A program made the translations under genes and the position numbers. Positions 9,335-19,400 of a stretch of DNA of 64,000 bases are shown here, piece after piece. Position 1 is the stretch's first letter, and each line of letters starts with the position of its first letter. Location of the stretch: positions 92,820 to 156,819 of the forward strand of contig RSEH01000095.1 of assembly GCA_006503475.1 (NCBI GenBank), given 5' to 3'. Under the pieces are notes generated by a model. It searched no databases. It saw only the letters and a list, made by a program, of their open reading frames with translations, and had not been told where the DNA came from. Source of the stretch: Stentor roeselii (lineage: Eukaryota; Ciliophora; Heterotrichea; Heterotrichida; Stentoridae).

Positions 9335-10867
9335 ATGAAGCCAAAACTAAAACTCCAGATAAACACAAAAGAGTTGAAACCACGTATCTCTCTGGACTCC
9401 CACACTCCAAAACACAAACACTCAACATCATCAATAACAAGTACAACAATAAACAAGATCCCAGGTACAACCCGAGCAAAGCCGACATTTTCAAGTTTTT
9501 TAAGTCCAAACGCATCAAAGTCTTCCTTGAAATCAAAGCACGTCCATTCAGCAAGTCAACAATTTCTAATGCCTCAAAAGTTTCCAATAAGCCCTCAAAA
9601 CTCAAGACTTATAAAACTTCCTAAATCCGACCTGCTGGAAGACATTTCAAACTGGAAAGTCAAAATTTTCCCGTTATCTCCAGAGCAGGTAATGGTTGAC
9701 TTCCGTTCATATCTCAGTAGTTTCGAAGAAACCGAGATTGAAAGTTTCCCAGAAGTTTTTTATATCGGCCTGGGTGTTAACAAATCGAGACCTGGAGGAA
9801 AAAATCATGGATTCGATGACGATGAAGGGGACTACAGGGTGATCATAGGAGACCACCTGGCTTACAGATATGAAATTCTGTCAATGCTGGGAAGTGGAAG
9901 TTTCGGAAAAGTGCTAAAAGTCGCTGATCACAAAGAAAACCAAGAATTTGCAGTAAAAATCATAAAAAACAAGCCAAGGTTCAACGAGCAGGCAAGAGAA
10001 GAGGTCCAGATCCTGGAGTACTTAAAAAACCGAAATTTTGATAACTCTTTCAACGTGATTCACCTTCTCGACTCTTTTCAGTTCCGTGGGCATACTTGTC
10101 TCAAGTTCGAGCTGCTGGGGATGAACTTGTATCAATATCTGAAAGTCAACAACTTTCAAGGCTGCCCTTCAGCACTGCTGAAAAGATTTTCAGTTCAGAT
10201 CCTTCAAGCCTTGAGACTGATGGACCGGTTTAAAGTGATTCATTGTGACTTGAAGCCTGAAAACATCCTTATGCAAGGCCCTGAGTCTTTAGATGTGAAA
10301 GTGATTGACTTCGGTTCAGCGGTTTTTTATGAGAAAAGAATTTACACTTATATTCAAAGCAGGTACTACAGGGCACCTGAAGTCATCCTCGGCCTTGACT
10401 ACTCGACGGCTATTGACATGTGGAGCTTTGGATGCATTTTAGCTGAATTGGCTACTGGAAGGCCAACCTTTGCAGGAGAAAGCGAAGCTGAACAGATTCA
10501 ATGCATGATGGAAGTCTTGGGACCACCACCTTTAAAGGTCATTAACAAAGCCTCTAGAAAAAATTTGTACTTTGAAATGGACGGCAAACCTAAAGTCATT
10601 CCGAATTCAAAGGGGCGGAAAAGAGTCTGTGGAAGTAAAAAACTTAGAGATGTTGTTAAAGGTGCTGATGAAACTCTTTTAGATCTTATTTCTGCGTGTT
10701 TCGAATGGGACCAACTTAAAAGGATCTCACCTGATGAAGCACTTTTGCATCCTTGGCTCAATGAAAATTTACAGACTCAGTTCAGGTTTAAACATGGAAA
10801 AACCCAGAGTGAAGCTGTGTTGAAACCTGGAAAGTTATTTACTATTAGAGAAAGCTATTTAGCATAA
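9335..10867 (+). CDS. Class-2 DYRK-family dual-specificity protein kinase
   Basis: 510 residues. The N-terminal 95 residues are basic and Ser/Thr-rich. Residues about 98-170 (LLEDISNWKVKIFPLSPEQV, EIESFPEVFYIG) fit the NAPA region found only in class-2 DYRKs (DYRK2/Pom1 type). DYRVIIGDHLAYRYEIL is the DH box. The kinase domain has a GSGSFG loop (186-191), Lys208, an HCDLKPEN catalytic loop (Asp305), DFG at 325-327, the activation-loop YTY at 337-339 (autophosphorylated on the second Tyr in DYRKs) and RAPEVILG. All catalytic residues are present, so it should be active, phosphorylating Ser/Thr; family roles include cell polarity, cell cycle and proteasome control. The start is preceded by GATAAAA and an almost G-free flank. 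Confidence 0.95.
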   Translation: MKPKLKLQINTKELKPRISLDSHTPKHKHSTSSITSTTINKIPGTTRAKPTFSSFLSPNASKSSLKSKHVHSASQQFLMPQKFPISPQNSRLIKLPKSDLLEDISNWKVKIFPLSPEQVMVDFRSYLSSFEETEIESFPEVFYIGLGVNKSRPGGKNHGFDDDEGDYRVIIGDHLAYRYEILSMLGSGSFGKVLKVADHKENQEFAVKIIKNKPRFNEQAREEVQILEYLKNRNFDNSFNVIHLLDSFQFRGHTCLKFELLGMNLYQYLKVNNFQGCPSALLKRFSVQILQALRLMDRFKVIHCDLKPENILMQGPESLDVKVIDFGSAVFYEKRIYTYIQSRYYRAPEVILGLDYSTAIDMWSFGCILAELATGRPTFAGESEAEQIQCMMEVLGPPPLKVINKASRKNLYFEMDGKPKVIPNSKGRKRVCGSKKLRDVVKGADETLLDLISACFEWDQLKRISPDEALLHPWLNENLQTQFRFKHGKTQSEAVLKPGKLFTIRESYLA

Positions 10868-10872
10868 TATAA

Positions 10873-11163
10873 ATGGTTAAGAATAAACCTAAACAACATG
10901 CTGTCAAGTTTGATCCTGATGAAAGGAATGCCTTTTTGAAAAAGTTTTGTGGAAAAAGTGCAAAAAAGACCAGGGAAAAAAAAGCTGCCAAGGAAAAAAA
11001 AGGAAGGAAGGGAAAAGGGTTGAGTAAAGTTGTGAAAAATGGAAGAAAAGATGATGGGAATCTTGGGATTAGGGAAAAACAAGGAAAAGTTATTGAGTAT
11101 CATGATACTGATAGAGTTAATAATGTTCAAGTTACGATAACGACAACTTATAGCGATTCTTAA
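10873..11163 (+). CDS. Small basic protein, NOL12/Rrp17-like ribosome biogenesis factor
   Basis: 96 residues, starting only 5 bp after the kinase stop codon (ATG preceded by AATATAA). VKFDPDERNAFLKKF followed by a Lys/Arg-rich helix matches the opening of the NOL12/Rrp17 (Nop25) family, where an FDxxxRxxFLxxF motif leads into a basic coiled coil. The family's C-terminal T-rich strand (here VQVTITTTYSDS) is also present. Family members are nucleolar and help 60S pre-rRNA processing. It is shorter than animal NOL12 (about 200 residues). Assignment rests on motif order and size, so confidence is moderate. It converges with the next gene across a 21-bp gap. Confidence 0.65.
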   Translation: MVKNKPKQHAVKFDPDERNAFLKKFCGKSAKKTREKKAAKEKKGRKGKGLSKVVKNGRKDDGNLGIREKQGKVIEYHDTDRVNNVQVTITTTYSDS

Positions 11164-11184
11164 TTTGGTGTATATTAAATAAAA

Positions 11185-12486
11185 TTACCTATTAAACTTC
11201 TTGAAAATTTGCTTCAAAGTAGGCCGTCTCTTGCCTTTAGCCCTGATTTCCTTGATCCTTGCATGAGCCTGTGCGAATTCCTCAATAACCTCCTTAATCT
11301 TGAAAGAGCTCCTAGTTGTATTATTGTTCCTATTAGTCGGGTCAATAGTGACAGCATGTTCATTAGCCGAGGCATTATCGAGTACAAAAAGACTTCCCCT
11401 ATTGACGACATTGACCCCAAAGACCTTGGGATTGAACTTATTTCCAAAAAAGTCCAAAAAGTACTCAAGTTGTTCCGCATAATCATTAGGAACAGTCTTC
11501 ATGCTATTAAGCGATGCAGTGATCCACAAAATAAGACTATAAGAGCTCAATCCGCCTACATTTCCCTTACCATGATAACTCGAGTTAAGTCCAACCGAAT
11601 ACAAAAAGTTCTTCAAAACCATCGTCAAATACCTCACACTTGGAAACAAAATAAGCAAATCCTTCGTAAAAGAAATCGCTTGAAAGCCCTGATGAGCACA
11701 TTCAAAAGTCTCAACAAAAGAAACATCCACCAGTCCAGGACTAGGAATTCCGGAAAAGCACTGCAAATCAACCTGCACCTTAATCACTGGAATCCTTGCC
11801 GTGAGTATCGCATTAGAAGACTGAACAAAAGGCAGCAATTTTAAACTATTGCTTAAAGTCAAACAAGCTGTATGAAGCAATTGCCTGTTGTGAATATCGA
11901 CCCCGATGACGCCCAGGTCGATATCAGAGGACTCAATAGCGAGTCCAGTCGCATAGGAGCCGAAAAGTCTGATGCATCCTCCGACTTGTTCAGCGACGAC
12001 ATACTCGATTCTTTGTAGCATCAAGTAAATGAACTGGAACTTGTCCTGGACCTTTCTCGCTGTATTGTCCCCGTATTTTAAAATTTCCAAGTGAAGACTC
12101 TCTGTTTCTACCTGCAGTGAATGACCTGCACTTAAAGGTGGAAAATCACAGTCGTTTGTAAGTCGTGGGGGGTTTATTTGCGCACGGTCCCAGTAGTCTG
12201 AAGGCCTTTTTCCTCGAGTTGGCTTTTTCTTGCTTGACTTGGAACCACGACTTGGGTTTGGATGTTTTGGTTTTGAATACTTTTGTGAAGGGAACACTTC
12301 CCGTTTTCCCTTCTTTTGCGAAAATGTTGAATTTTCTGTGGAGTCGATGTTTGAGGAGACTAATTGGCTTTCCTGGGAATTGTATATGGATGAAAAGATC
12401 TTTTTGATTAAACTTTCGCAGACTTGCTTCGTGGCTTCCTTGGTCAGCTGGTCTTGAGTGAGGTTTAACAATTGCAGATCTTTCAT
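11185..12486 (-). CDS. Non-canonical poly(A) polymerase (Trf4/TENT4-type nucleotidyltransferase)
   Basis: 433 residues. Residues about 1-130 are basic and disordered. LFGSYATGLAIESSDIDLGV is the GS...DxD active-site motif of DNA polymerase beta-like nucleotidyltransferases, and VDVSFVETF supplies the third Asp. GGLSSYSLILW and DPTNRNNNTTRSSFKIKEV are the PAP-associated central-domain motifs of the Trf4/Cid family. All three catalytic acids are present, so it should add nucleotides (A or U) to RNA 3' ends; Trf4 relatives act in nuclear RNA quality control with the exosome. No RNA-recognition domain is seen, which favours Trf4-like over canonical PAP. The 5' flank on the sense strand is G-poor. 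Confidence 0.92.
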   Translation of the reverse strand: MKDLQLLNLTQDQLTKEATKQVCESLIKKIFSSIYNSQESQLVSSNIDSTENSTFSQKKGKREVFPSQKYSKPKHPNPSRGSKSSKKKPTRGKRPSDYWDRAQINPPRLTNDCDFPPLSAGHSLQVETESLHLEILKYGDNTARKVQDKFQFIYLMLQRIEYVVAEQVGGCIRLFGSYATGLAIESSDIDLGVIGVDIHNRQLLHTACLTLSNSLKLLPFVQSSNAILTARIPVIKVQVDLQCFSGIPSPGLVDVSFVETFECAHQGFQAISFTKDLLILFPSVRYLTMVLKNFLYSVGLNSSYHGKGNVGGLSSYSLILWITASLNSMKTVPNDYAEQLEYFLDFFGNKFNPKVFGVNVVNRGSLFVLDNASANEHAVTIDPTNRNNNTTRSSFKIKEVIEEFAQAHARIKEIRAKGKRRPTLKQIFKKFNR

Positions 12487-12683
12487 CTTGAACCAACAAG
12501 AGTCCTTAATAATTGGATGGGATATTAGCTAAGATGGTAGGATGTGGAAAAGGGCTTTAATGATATAAGAAGTGAAATTATTGAGTTTTTTTTTGAATTT
12601 CAGGGTTTTTAGAGAGTTTTTTTATGATTTTTGGGTTTTTTTGAAAAGGTTGTGGGATTTAAGGATTTATAGTTTAGTGAATG

Positions 12684-15600
12684 TTATTTTTTTAGTTCTA
12701 TCATAGCAGTTCTGATCTTTTCAGCCTCTTCTGCTTCTGGCTTTTTACCTTCTTCGATCTCACGGAGTCGCTTTATTAGAAGACCTGTCATTGTTGAAAG
12801 TCGCTTGATTGGTATGCTGAGTTTGTATCTTTGATCAGCGAGGACTCCAGGTTCAAACAAATCTTTTTCTTCACTTTGAGGAGTCAGATCAAGGCCTGAC
12901 TTTAAATTTGCCTTCGAAGAACCTTTCTTAATATCTTTAGCAGGTTCGAATCCACTCAGATCTGACTTGAATCCACTTGAAATGTTGTTAAAACTCTGGA
13001 ATTCGTCTTCAATTCCATCGAAAAAGTTGATGAAACCTTTTTCTTTTGGTTTGAAGTCACTTATTTCTTGATTTTTTGAATGGTTTTCATTTAAATCTGA
13101 AAGTTCGCGACCTTGTTTGAATGATTTGCTGTCCTTGTTGAAATCGATTTGTTTTGGCTTGAAACTTGTTTCGGGTTTGTTTAATCTTGATGAGAAATCG
13201 CTTAGGTCTTCTTTTTGGTTGTATTCAAATTTACTTCGGTTTGACTCTAGGGTGTTTTTTTTGTCTCCTGCTGCAAAGCCACTTAGATCTTTTGGAGTCA
13301 AATCAAGCAAGTTGCTATTTTCTATTTTATGAACCACAGCCGGTTTAACATTCTGAGTTTTTTCATCCTTATTTCTATTAATTGCTTTGATTTCCTTTTT
13401 TTCAGACAAAAAAGAAGAATTTGATGAATCATCTTCACTATCATTATTTTTTTTATTCAAAGTATTTTTAACAAATTTTTCAGGAGTTGGGCTGAAAAAA
13501 GAATTTTCTTCTTTTTTTTCAGGAAAAAACTCATCATCTTGATAAAATTTTTCTCCTTTTTTCTTAATTGGACTAAAATCCTGTTCAAAATCTTGAAGCA
13601 GAGTTTGTTTCTTTGAGTCCTTTTTGATGAGCTCTTTTGATTCAGGGCTTATTGGAAAAGGGTCGATTTGGACAGGAAAAATAGGAGTAGCTCTAGAACT
13701 GATGTTATTTGAAAGCTTTTTTAGTTCCGCTGGAGGTGAAACAACTGAAGGTTTTAATAATGGTAAAGGATTTTCTGATTTATCTTCACTGGATTCACTT
13801 GAAAGGTCTTGCTCAGAAAATTCAATTTTTATTGGGTTGATCACTGGAGAGTCGAATTCGAAGAGAGCTGATTTATTTTGGTCTTCATTATTTGATCCTG
13901 TCCATTGGTGAGCTAAGGCATAAACACTTGGTTTTGAAGAGGGACTTTTTTCTTCATTTAAAGGAAGATTTTTAGCTGGCTGGGAAAAATCATAGACCTC
14001 TGAATGAGAAAGGCTGTTTTTTTCTTTTTCTTGGTTAGGTTTAGGACTTTCTTCAAGGTCAATCAGCATTTTTTTTTCATATTTCCCTTTTTTTCCCTTT
14101 TTTTCTTTTTTCTCCTTTTTCTCTTTTTTAGGTTTTTTTCTGGATTTTTTTTCTTTTTTTGGTTTTTTCGGTACTTTTTCCTCTTCATACAAGTTTTGAT
14201 TCACCACTTCTGACTCCTTTTTAATCGAAGCTTCTGCTGGAAAAATAGTAGCAGAACTAACTTTAAGATCATCAATTTTAACAGTACTCTCTTTTTTTTC
14301 CTTGCTATCACATTCAGTTTGCATAATAATACTTTCCGCATGAATTTTCGCTTTTTTCGTCCTAATACTAAAGCTTTTTTCAAGCCTTTTCTTATTTTTT
14401 TTCTGTAACTTAATCGCCTGATTTCTATTATTAATGATTTTATCCAAGTTCTTTACTTTACTAAGTTTTTTCCTGCAAAACCATTCCTGAAAGAGATAAA
14501 CAATAGACCCTACGAACTTGATACTGTAAATAATAGTGATGATAGCCATAGTGACATAAAGATAATACATTCCAGTATCATTCGAAGTAGCCATGACAAG
14601 CGCGTAGTACCCGACATTGCTGACGACCCACAAGATGACCCACCTAGTCCTATGATGTTCGTACTCGTCAGTCCTTTTGCGCTCTTCAGTGGTGGGGAAG
14701 TCAGGGCGGCTTCCCCAGGTGACTTCATGAATGTTGCAAACAGCGTAGATGTTAAGCACATTGATGAAGGTAGGGTAGGCACAGATATAGTGAAACATGT
14801 ATTTAAGCAAAGTCGCTATCGAGAAATGAAGAGTGCTTCCCACGACGAAACAAAGAAGAACTGCGATAAATGCGTAAAAAACCCAGTCTGGGTATTTTGT
14901 GAGGTTTAAAGAGTAAAGAGTGGTCATGATGCTGATGAAGATAAAAGCTGTGAATGCTATGTAGATCCATTTCATGTAAGTCTCGATGCGTTCTGGCTTT
15001 GTGCCGTAACTCATGATCACGATCATGACGAGTAAAAACATGTAAAACTGCATCACTATGTTCCCTGGGTCATAAGCTAAAGAACGGTTCAATCCTATAG
15101 CTGTTCTAATCGAAATTGAAATGAATAAGTAAAGAGAAGCAACAATTATCCAGTTGTTTATAACACTAAGCATTATATAACTGAGCTGAAAAGTAAAAAT
15201 CACTTTTCTGAACCAGCTGTGATTTGTTCTAATCAACTTTGAATAATTTTTAAATAAATGGTAAATTCCAAAAAATGTGCCATTTATCCATCTTCGTCGT
15301 TGATACATAAGAACTGGAAAGGACTCAGGAACATCTGTATCAGCAGTCGCTTCTCTTACAAAGCGAAACAAGTAATTAGACTGTTTCTGAGTAAAAATCG
15401 CATAAGACAACATTCTATCTCCAGTCAAATAAATATTCGCATTAACCAAGTTCAATTTTTCTGGATAAAGAATCGATAAAAAATAATTACTCCACAAGGG
15501 CTCGCCTTGCAAGGCATCCCAACGATAAGCTGAAAACGTTGAAGGCAGATAAGTGATAAGCCCAGTGACACTTTCAAAGGTCCTTTCAAAAATCCCGTTT

Positions 15601-16445
15601 AACTTGTACTCAACCACCTGGTACCCAATAAGTCTATCAAAAATAGTTCTTTGTAAAGGTCTTAACTCTCCAGTGCACCCTGCAATGCGAGGATCTGTCG
15701 CCATTGCCTCATAAAGCAAGAAAAGTGATTCATAGTTCGGAACAGTCCCAACATCAATCAGCATCACGTAAGTCGGATGAAAATGTGGGCAGAATCCTCC
15801 AAAGAACCAAAGATGAGAATTCAACTTTCTCTTATTTTTCTGCTTCACACAAAAAATTAAATTCAAAAAAACCTTCGGATTATTTTGATATCTTAACTTC
15901 TGCTCGAAACAATGAGCGAATTCATCATGTTCTGTTTCATCTTTTAACTTACATTTTACCAGATCTTCTACTTTGAACTTTTCAGTGATTTCATCAACAA
16001 CGAAGTAATTTTCGAAGAAACTTTTAAATTTAGAGAAGGTTGAGTTGAAAGTTTTCATTCCATCGACAATAAAAACGCAAACGATATGTTTCAAGTCGAT
16101 TCCTGCAGTTAAAAATGATTCCATGTTATCAATAATTCCACTGAGAGTGTTTGAAAATTCTTCAATTCCTTCATTGTACATGGTCACCAGAATAAAAAAG
16201 TCACAGCGTGTCGACTTGCTAGTCTCTGCATGATACCGGGCAAGGATTGACCCTTCAGGAAAAGGCGAATGTTCTGAGTCTTCAGGCTGAGGATTTGAAT
16301 TCAAAGGGTCAGGAACTGCAAGCAAGCCATGAGCCCTCTTCAATGAAAGTACTTCTTTACCATCAAGAGCTCTTGTATGCATTTCTTTCGCTAGCTTCAC
16401 CACATGGTAGTTAATATTTTCATCATAAATCAAGGCTTCTACCAT
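12684..16445 (-). CDS. Chitin synthase (GT2) with long disordered C-terminal tail
   Basis: 1253 residues, ATG preceded by TTAATAA. The glycosyltransferase-2 core contains MYNE (89-92), DVGT (231-234), VEYK (278-281), a GDR triplet at 342-344 where chitin synthases have EDR, and QRRRW (382-386), the signature of processive chitin synthases. These build beta-1,4-GlcNAc chains from UDP-GlcNAc. About six or seven membrane segments follow (415-670), forming the export channel. The catalytic Asp of EDR is kept but the Glu is Gly. From about residue 680 the protein is disordered, with a Lys/Glu-rich block around 765-800 and a 450-residue Ser/Asp/Lys-rich tail, unusual for the family and a likely regulatory region. 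Chitin is known in heterotrich cysts and loricae. It shares a 35-bp spacer with the divergent gene at 16481. Confidence 0.93.
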   Translation of the reverse strand: MVEALIYDENINYHVVKLAKEMHTRALDGKEVLSLKRAHGLLAVPDPLNSNPQPEDSEHSPFPEGSILARYHAETSKSTRCDFFILVTMYNEGIEEFSNTLSGIIDNMESFLTAGIDLKHIVCVFIVDGMKTFNSTFSKFKSFFENYFVVDEITEKFKVEDLVKCKLKDETEHDEFAHCFEQKLRYQNNPKVFLNLIFCVKQKNKRKLNSHLWFFGGFCPHFHPTYVMLIDVGTVPNYESLFLLYEAMATDPRIAGCTGELRPLQRTIFDRLIGYQVVEYKLNGIFERTFESVTGLITYLPSTFSAYRWDALQGEPLWSNYFLSILYPEKLNLVNANIYLTGDRMLSYAIFTQKQSNYLFRFVREATADTDVPESFPVLMYQRRRWINGTFFGIYHLFKNYSKLIRTNHSWFRKVIFTFQLSYIMLSVINNWIIVASLYLFISISIRTAIGLNRSLAYDPGNIVMQFYMFLLVMIVIMSYGTKPERIETYMKWIYIAFTAFIFISIMTTLYSLNLTKYPDWVFYAFIAVLLCFVVGSTLHFSIATLLKYMFHYICAYPTFINVLNIYAVCNIHEVTWGSRPDFPTTEERKRTDEYEHHRTRWVILWVVSNVGYYALVMATSNDTGMYYLYVTMAIITIIYSIKFVGSIVYLFQEWFCRKKLSKVKNLDKIINNRNQAIKLQKKNKKRLEKSFSIRTKKAKIHAESIIMQTECDSKEKKESTVKIDDLKVSSATIFPAEASIKKESEVVNQNLYEEEKVPKKPKKEKKSRKKPKKEKKEKKEKKGKKGKYEKKMLIDLEESPKPNQEKEKNSLSHSEVYDFSQPAKNLPLNEEKSPSSKPSVYALAHQWTGSNNEDQNKSALFEFDSPVINPIKIEFSEQDLSSESSEDKSENPLPLLKPSVVSPPAELKKLSNNISSRATPIFPVQIDPFPISPESKELIKKDSKKQTLLQDFEQDFSPIKKKGEKFYQDDEFFPEKKEENSFFSPTPEKFVKNTLNKKNNDSEDDSSNSSFLSEKKEIKAINRNKDEKTQNVKPAVVHKIENSNLLDLTPKDLSGFAAGDKKNTLESNRSKFEYNQKEDLSDFSSRLNKPETSFKPKQIDFNKDSKSFKQGRELSDLNENHSKNQEISDFKPKEKGFINFFDGIEDEFQSFNNISSGFKSDLSGFEPAKDIKKGSSKANLKSGLDLTPQSEEKDLFEPGVLADQRYKLSIPIKRLSTMTGLLIKRLREIEEGKKPEAEEAEKIRTAMIELKK

Positions 16446-16480
16446 TTATTAACCAGCTTCCTTAAACCTGTTCATTATAA
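16446..16480. promoter_or_regulatory. 35-bp divergent intergenic region (shared promoter)
   Basis: Only 35 bp separate the start codons of the minus-strand chitin synthase and the plus-strand CH-domain gene. Each end carries the recurring start-proximal motif (TTAATAA before one ATG, ATTATAA before the other). Any promoter elements for both genes must lie here or inside the coding regions. Confidence 0.6.
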
Positions 16481-19400
16481 ATGGAAATAAGTGAAACTCT
16501 AGCCCATTACCTCAAATCTCTCGACCTTGCCGACCCTTTAAAATCAGAAAAAACTTTCAAACTCTCTGAATCTGACTTCGAACTTTTTCGGTCAGGTCAG
16601 CAGTTCTTTCCACTTCTGAAACAGTTACCGATTCCTGAGAGTCTTTCTTCTCAAGACTTGCTGAAAAACTTCAAATCGAGTACTGCGAAGTTGTATAACT
16701 GGAAAGTTATCTTTAAGTTGCTGTCGTCGATTAACATTGAAGTAGACCCTGACTGGCAACAACAGATTTTAAATGGCGACAGCGATTTGATTATATCTTT
16801 ACTAGAGAGAATAATGAAGAAGCATAAAAAACTCGTTTCTCCATCAAGAGCGAGAGGGAAGCGTCCACGACTGGCGCCGGAAGGCGCGCTTTACATTGAG
16901 ACGATTGACCCGAAACGAGAGCTGATGATGAGCAACTCGTGTTTAGAGTTCCTTATCTTGAGTTTCTGTCAAAGCTTTGAAATCCCTCCAAAGCAAGCAG
17001 CTGGTCTTTTAACGCAGAATAACAAGTTCCTCGCTCATATCATCGTCAAAGGTCTCAAAGGAAGTCATGAAAAAGTCCAGAACTGGCTTGTTTTAATCAC
17101 TTCAAAATTTACTAAAGTTAAACTTCTCATTGAAAATGAAATCAATAAAGGCTCTTTGCAACTTGTGTTAAATGCTGTAAAACCTGCTCTGTTATCAAAA
17201 CAAATGAAAACTATTGAAAAATGTGCTGATTTTTTAAAACTTGTTTTCTTGGAAATCGATGCAAATGATGTGCTTTGGGACTGGCTTTGCAATGATACTC
17301 TTGAACTCTGTGCTTTGGCACTTAAGAGAAGTGATGAATACGTCGGAGCTAGCATTGCTCGGGTCTTTTTGGCATTGACTGCTGAACAACTTTTTGATGT
17401 GGTCAGCGAAAAAATCAAGAAATTTCTTGAAAACTCGGAATATTTGAAAAGTCTTCAAAATTTGTATATGGGACTTGTTGGTGACAAGGAAAAAATGAAG
17501 GAAAGTGGAATTGTTGACTTTTATCTTCATTTTGCTTTAAGTAATGTTGAGGTTGGGAAAAAGGAAGATAAGAGTAAGAATTATTTTGGACTTGGAAAAG
17601 TTAATCTTGTGATTTGCCTTTGGAGGGACTTTTATTTGGAGGTTAATGAAAATGCGAATGAGATTCTAGTTGAGGTTAAGAGGTTGATGAAGGATTGCTC
17701 GATTAATACGAAGATTTTACTTTTAGGGCAACTTTTTGATTTGATTTATAGGTTTTATCAGGAAAAACATGAATCTGCGTCGATTGTGTTGAAAACTCTT
17801 ATTTTTTCTTTGGTGGAAAATTATGAAAATGAAAATTTGAGAGAGTTCTTGATTTATAATTTCATCTTGTTGATGGAAAATATTGAAAGCTTGCCAATCG
17901 CTGCTATTTTAGACCCGCTGCTTAAACAGATTCAGTATTTTCAGTCGATTAGGTTTACTGTGGTGGACCATGAGTTTTTTTTAACTGTTTCCCGACATCC
18001 AAAGACCTCAGTTGAGAACCTAGTTATTCTACTCGATATACTCAGCAAGGCCTTTTTAGAAGATTTGCTCTACTCAAAAGCTTGCGAATTTTCAATTCTC
18101 TACATAATCGGTACATTTTTCGATAAAAACCCAATAGCTGAATACACTTTCAAGCTATGCGATCTAACTTTTTCCTTAATTTCTTCAGCTGATCTTGAAA
18201 AGTTTTCAAAACCTTCTCAAAAGTCAGGATTTCCAAGTAAAACTGCTTCGACTTCAGAAGTTGAAATAAATATTAACATCGCTCATCGAAAAAGAATAAT
18301 TTTTGATCTTTTCAGCAAATTAATAAAGCTGAGGAATCTGGAGTTAAACGAACATATTAAAAAAGCTGCATTAATTAATAACTGGACTTACAAAAAAACG
18401 ACTAAGATTAACTTAAAAGGATTCGAGGTCTTGCTGGGTTTCTTTGGAGACCCTGAAGAATTAATCAGGGCTTTTGAAATTAATGCTGTTGAACCTTATC
18501 AGGAAAGTCCTCAGTCTGAGCAAAATATTGTTGCCTATAAACCACCAGCCATAACAGGCCGAGCAGCAGAAGACATAGAAAAGATAAAAAACCAGCGCAA
18601 AGCCGCACTAGAAAAAAAGGCTAAACTCGAAGAAGAACATCGAAAAAAGCAACAAAAACTTTACGAATCCGCTAAAAACGACGTAAACAACATGTTAAGC
18701 AAGCAAGAAAAAATCGGCATTCTAGATAAAAACGATTCAATCCTCATAACTTCCACCCCGGTTGAATACTTCGACTTATCACAAGAGCCAAAAAACGAGT
18801 TAGAAATAATAGAAAAAATTTCAAAACGTTTCGCCCTTCCTTTAAAACTTCTTTTCAACAAGTACTGCAAACCTGTCATCATCAAACAAAAGCCAGATCT
18901 AGGAAGTTTCGACGAAAATCATCTTAACGAAGCCCAGATAATGAACCTGTTAAAAGGCGAGCAGATAGTTCCTCAGAAGCTCAGAAGAGAAGACGCCTTG
19001 TGGGTCTTAAAAGAAACTTGTCGACGAGAAACTGGTTTAGACGTTCTGAAAATTTCTAGAAAAAACTTCGCTTTTACCTTGTTTCAAGTCGCTGGGAATG
19101 TCTTTCGTGATGATGATTTTTTTGAAATCACTCCTCTCGCTGCTCGATTTTATCAAATGATTGTGTTTTTTAGAAGTATTGAAAAAAGTTTTAAGGTTTA
19201 TGATGAACCTGACCCGGGAACTGCTGATAGAGAAGTTATCAATTTTTTGAATGAGAAATTGAAAAATGATCCTGGGTTTCCTTTGCCTCATTGTGTGTTT
19301 AAGTGTGTTGATTATGAGTTTGAAGTGAATTATTCGGTTCCTAAAGTGGTTAAAATTAAAAAGGCGCAAAAATTTTCTGTTGAAATTATTGACTCGATTC

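Noticed and set aside
11209-11844. 211-codon plus-strand frame opposite the poly(A) polymerase
   Set aside because: Antisense shadow; the minus strand carries complete catalytic motifs.
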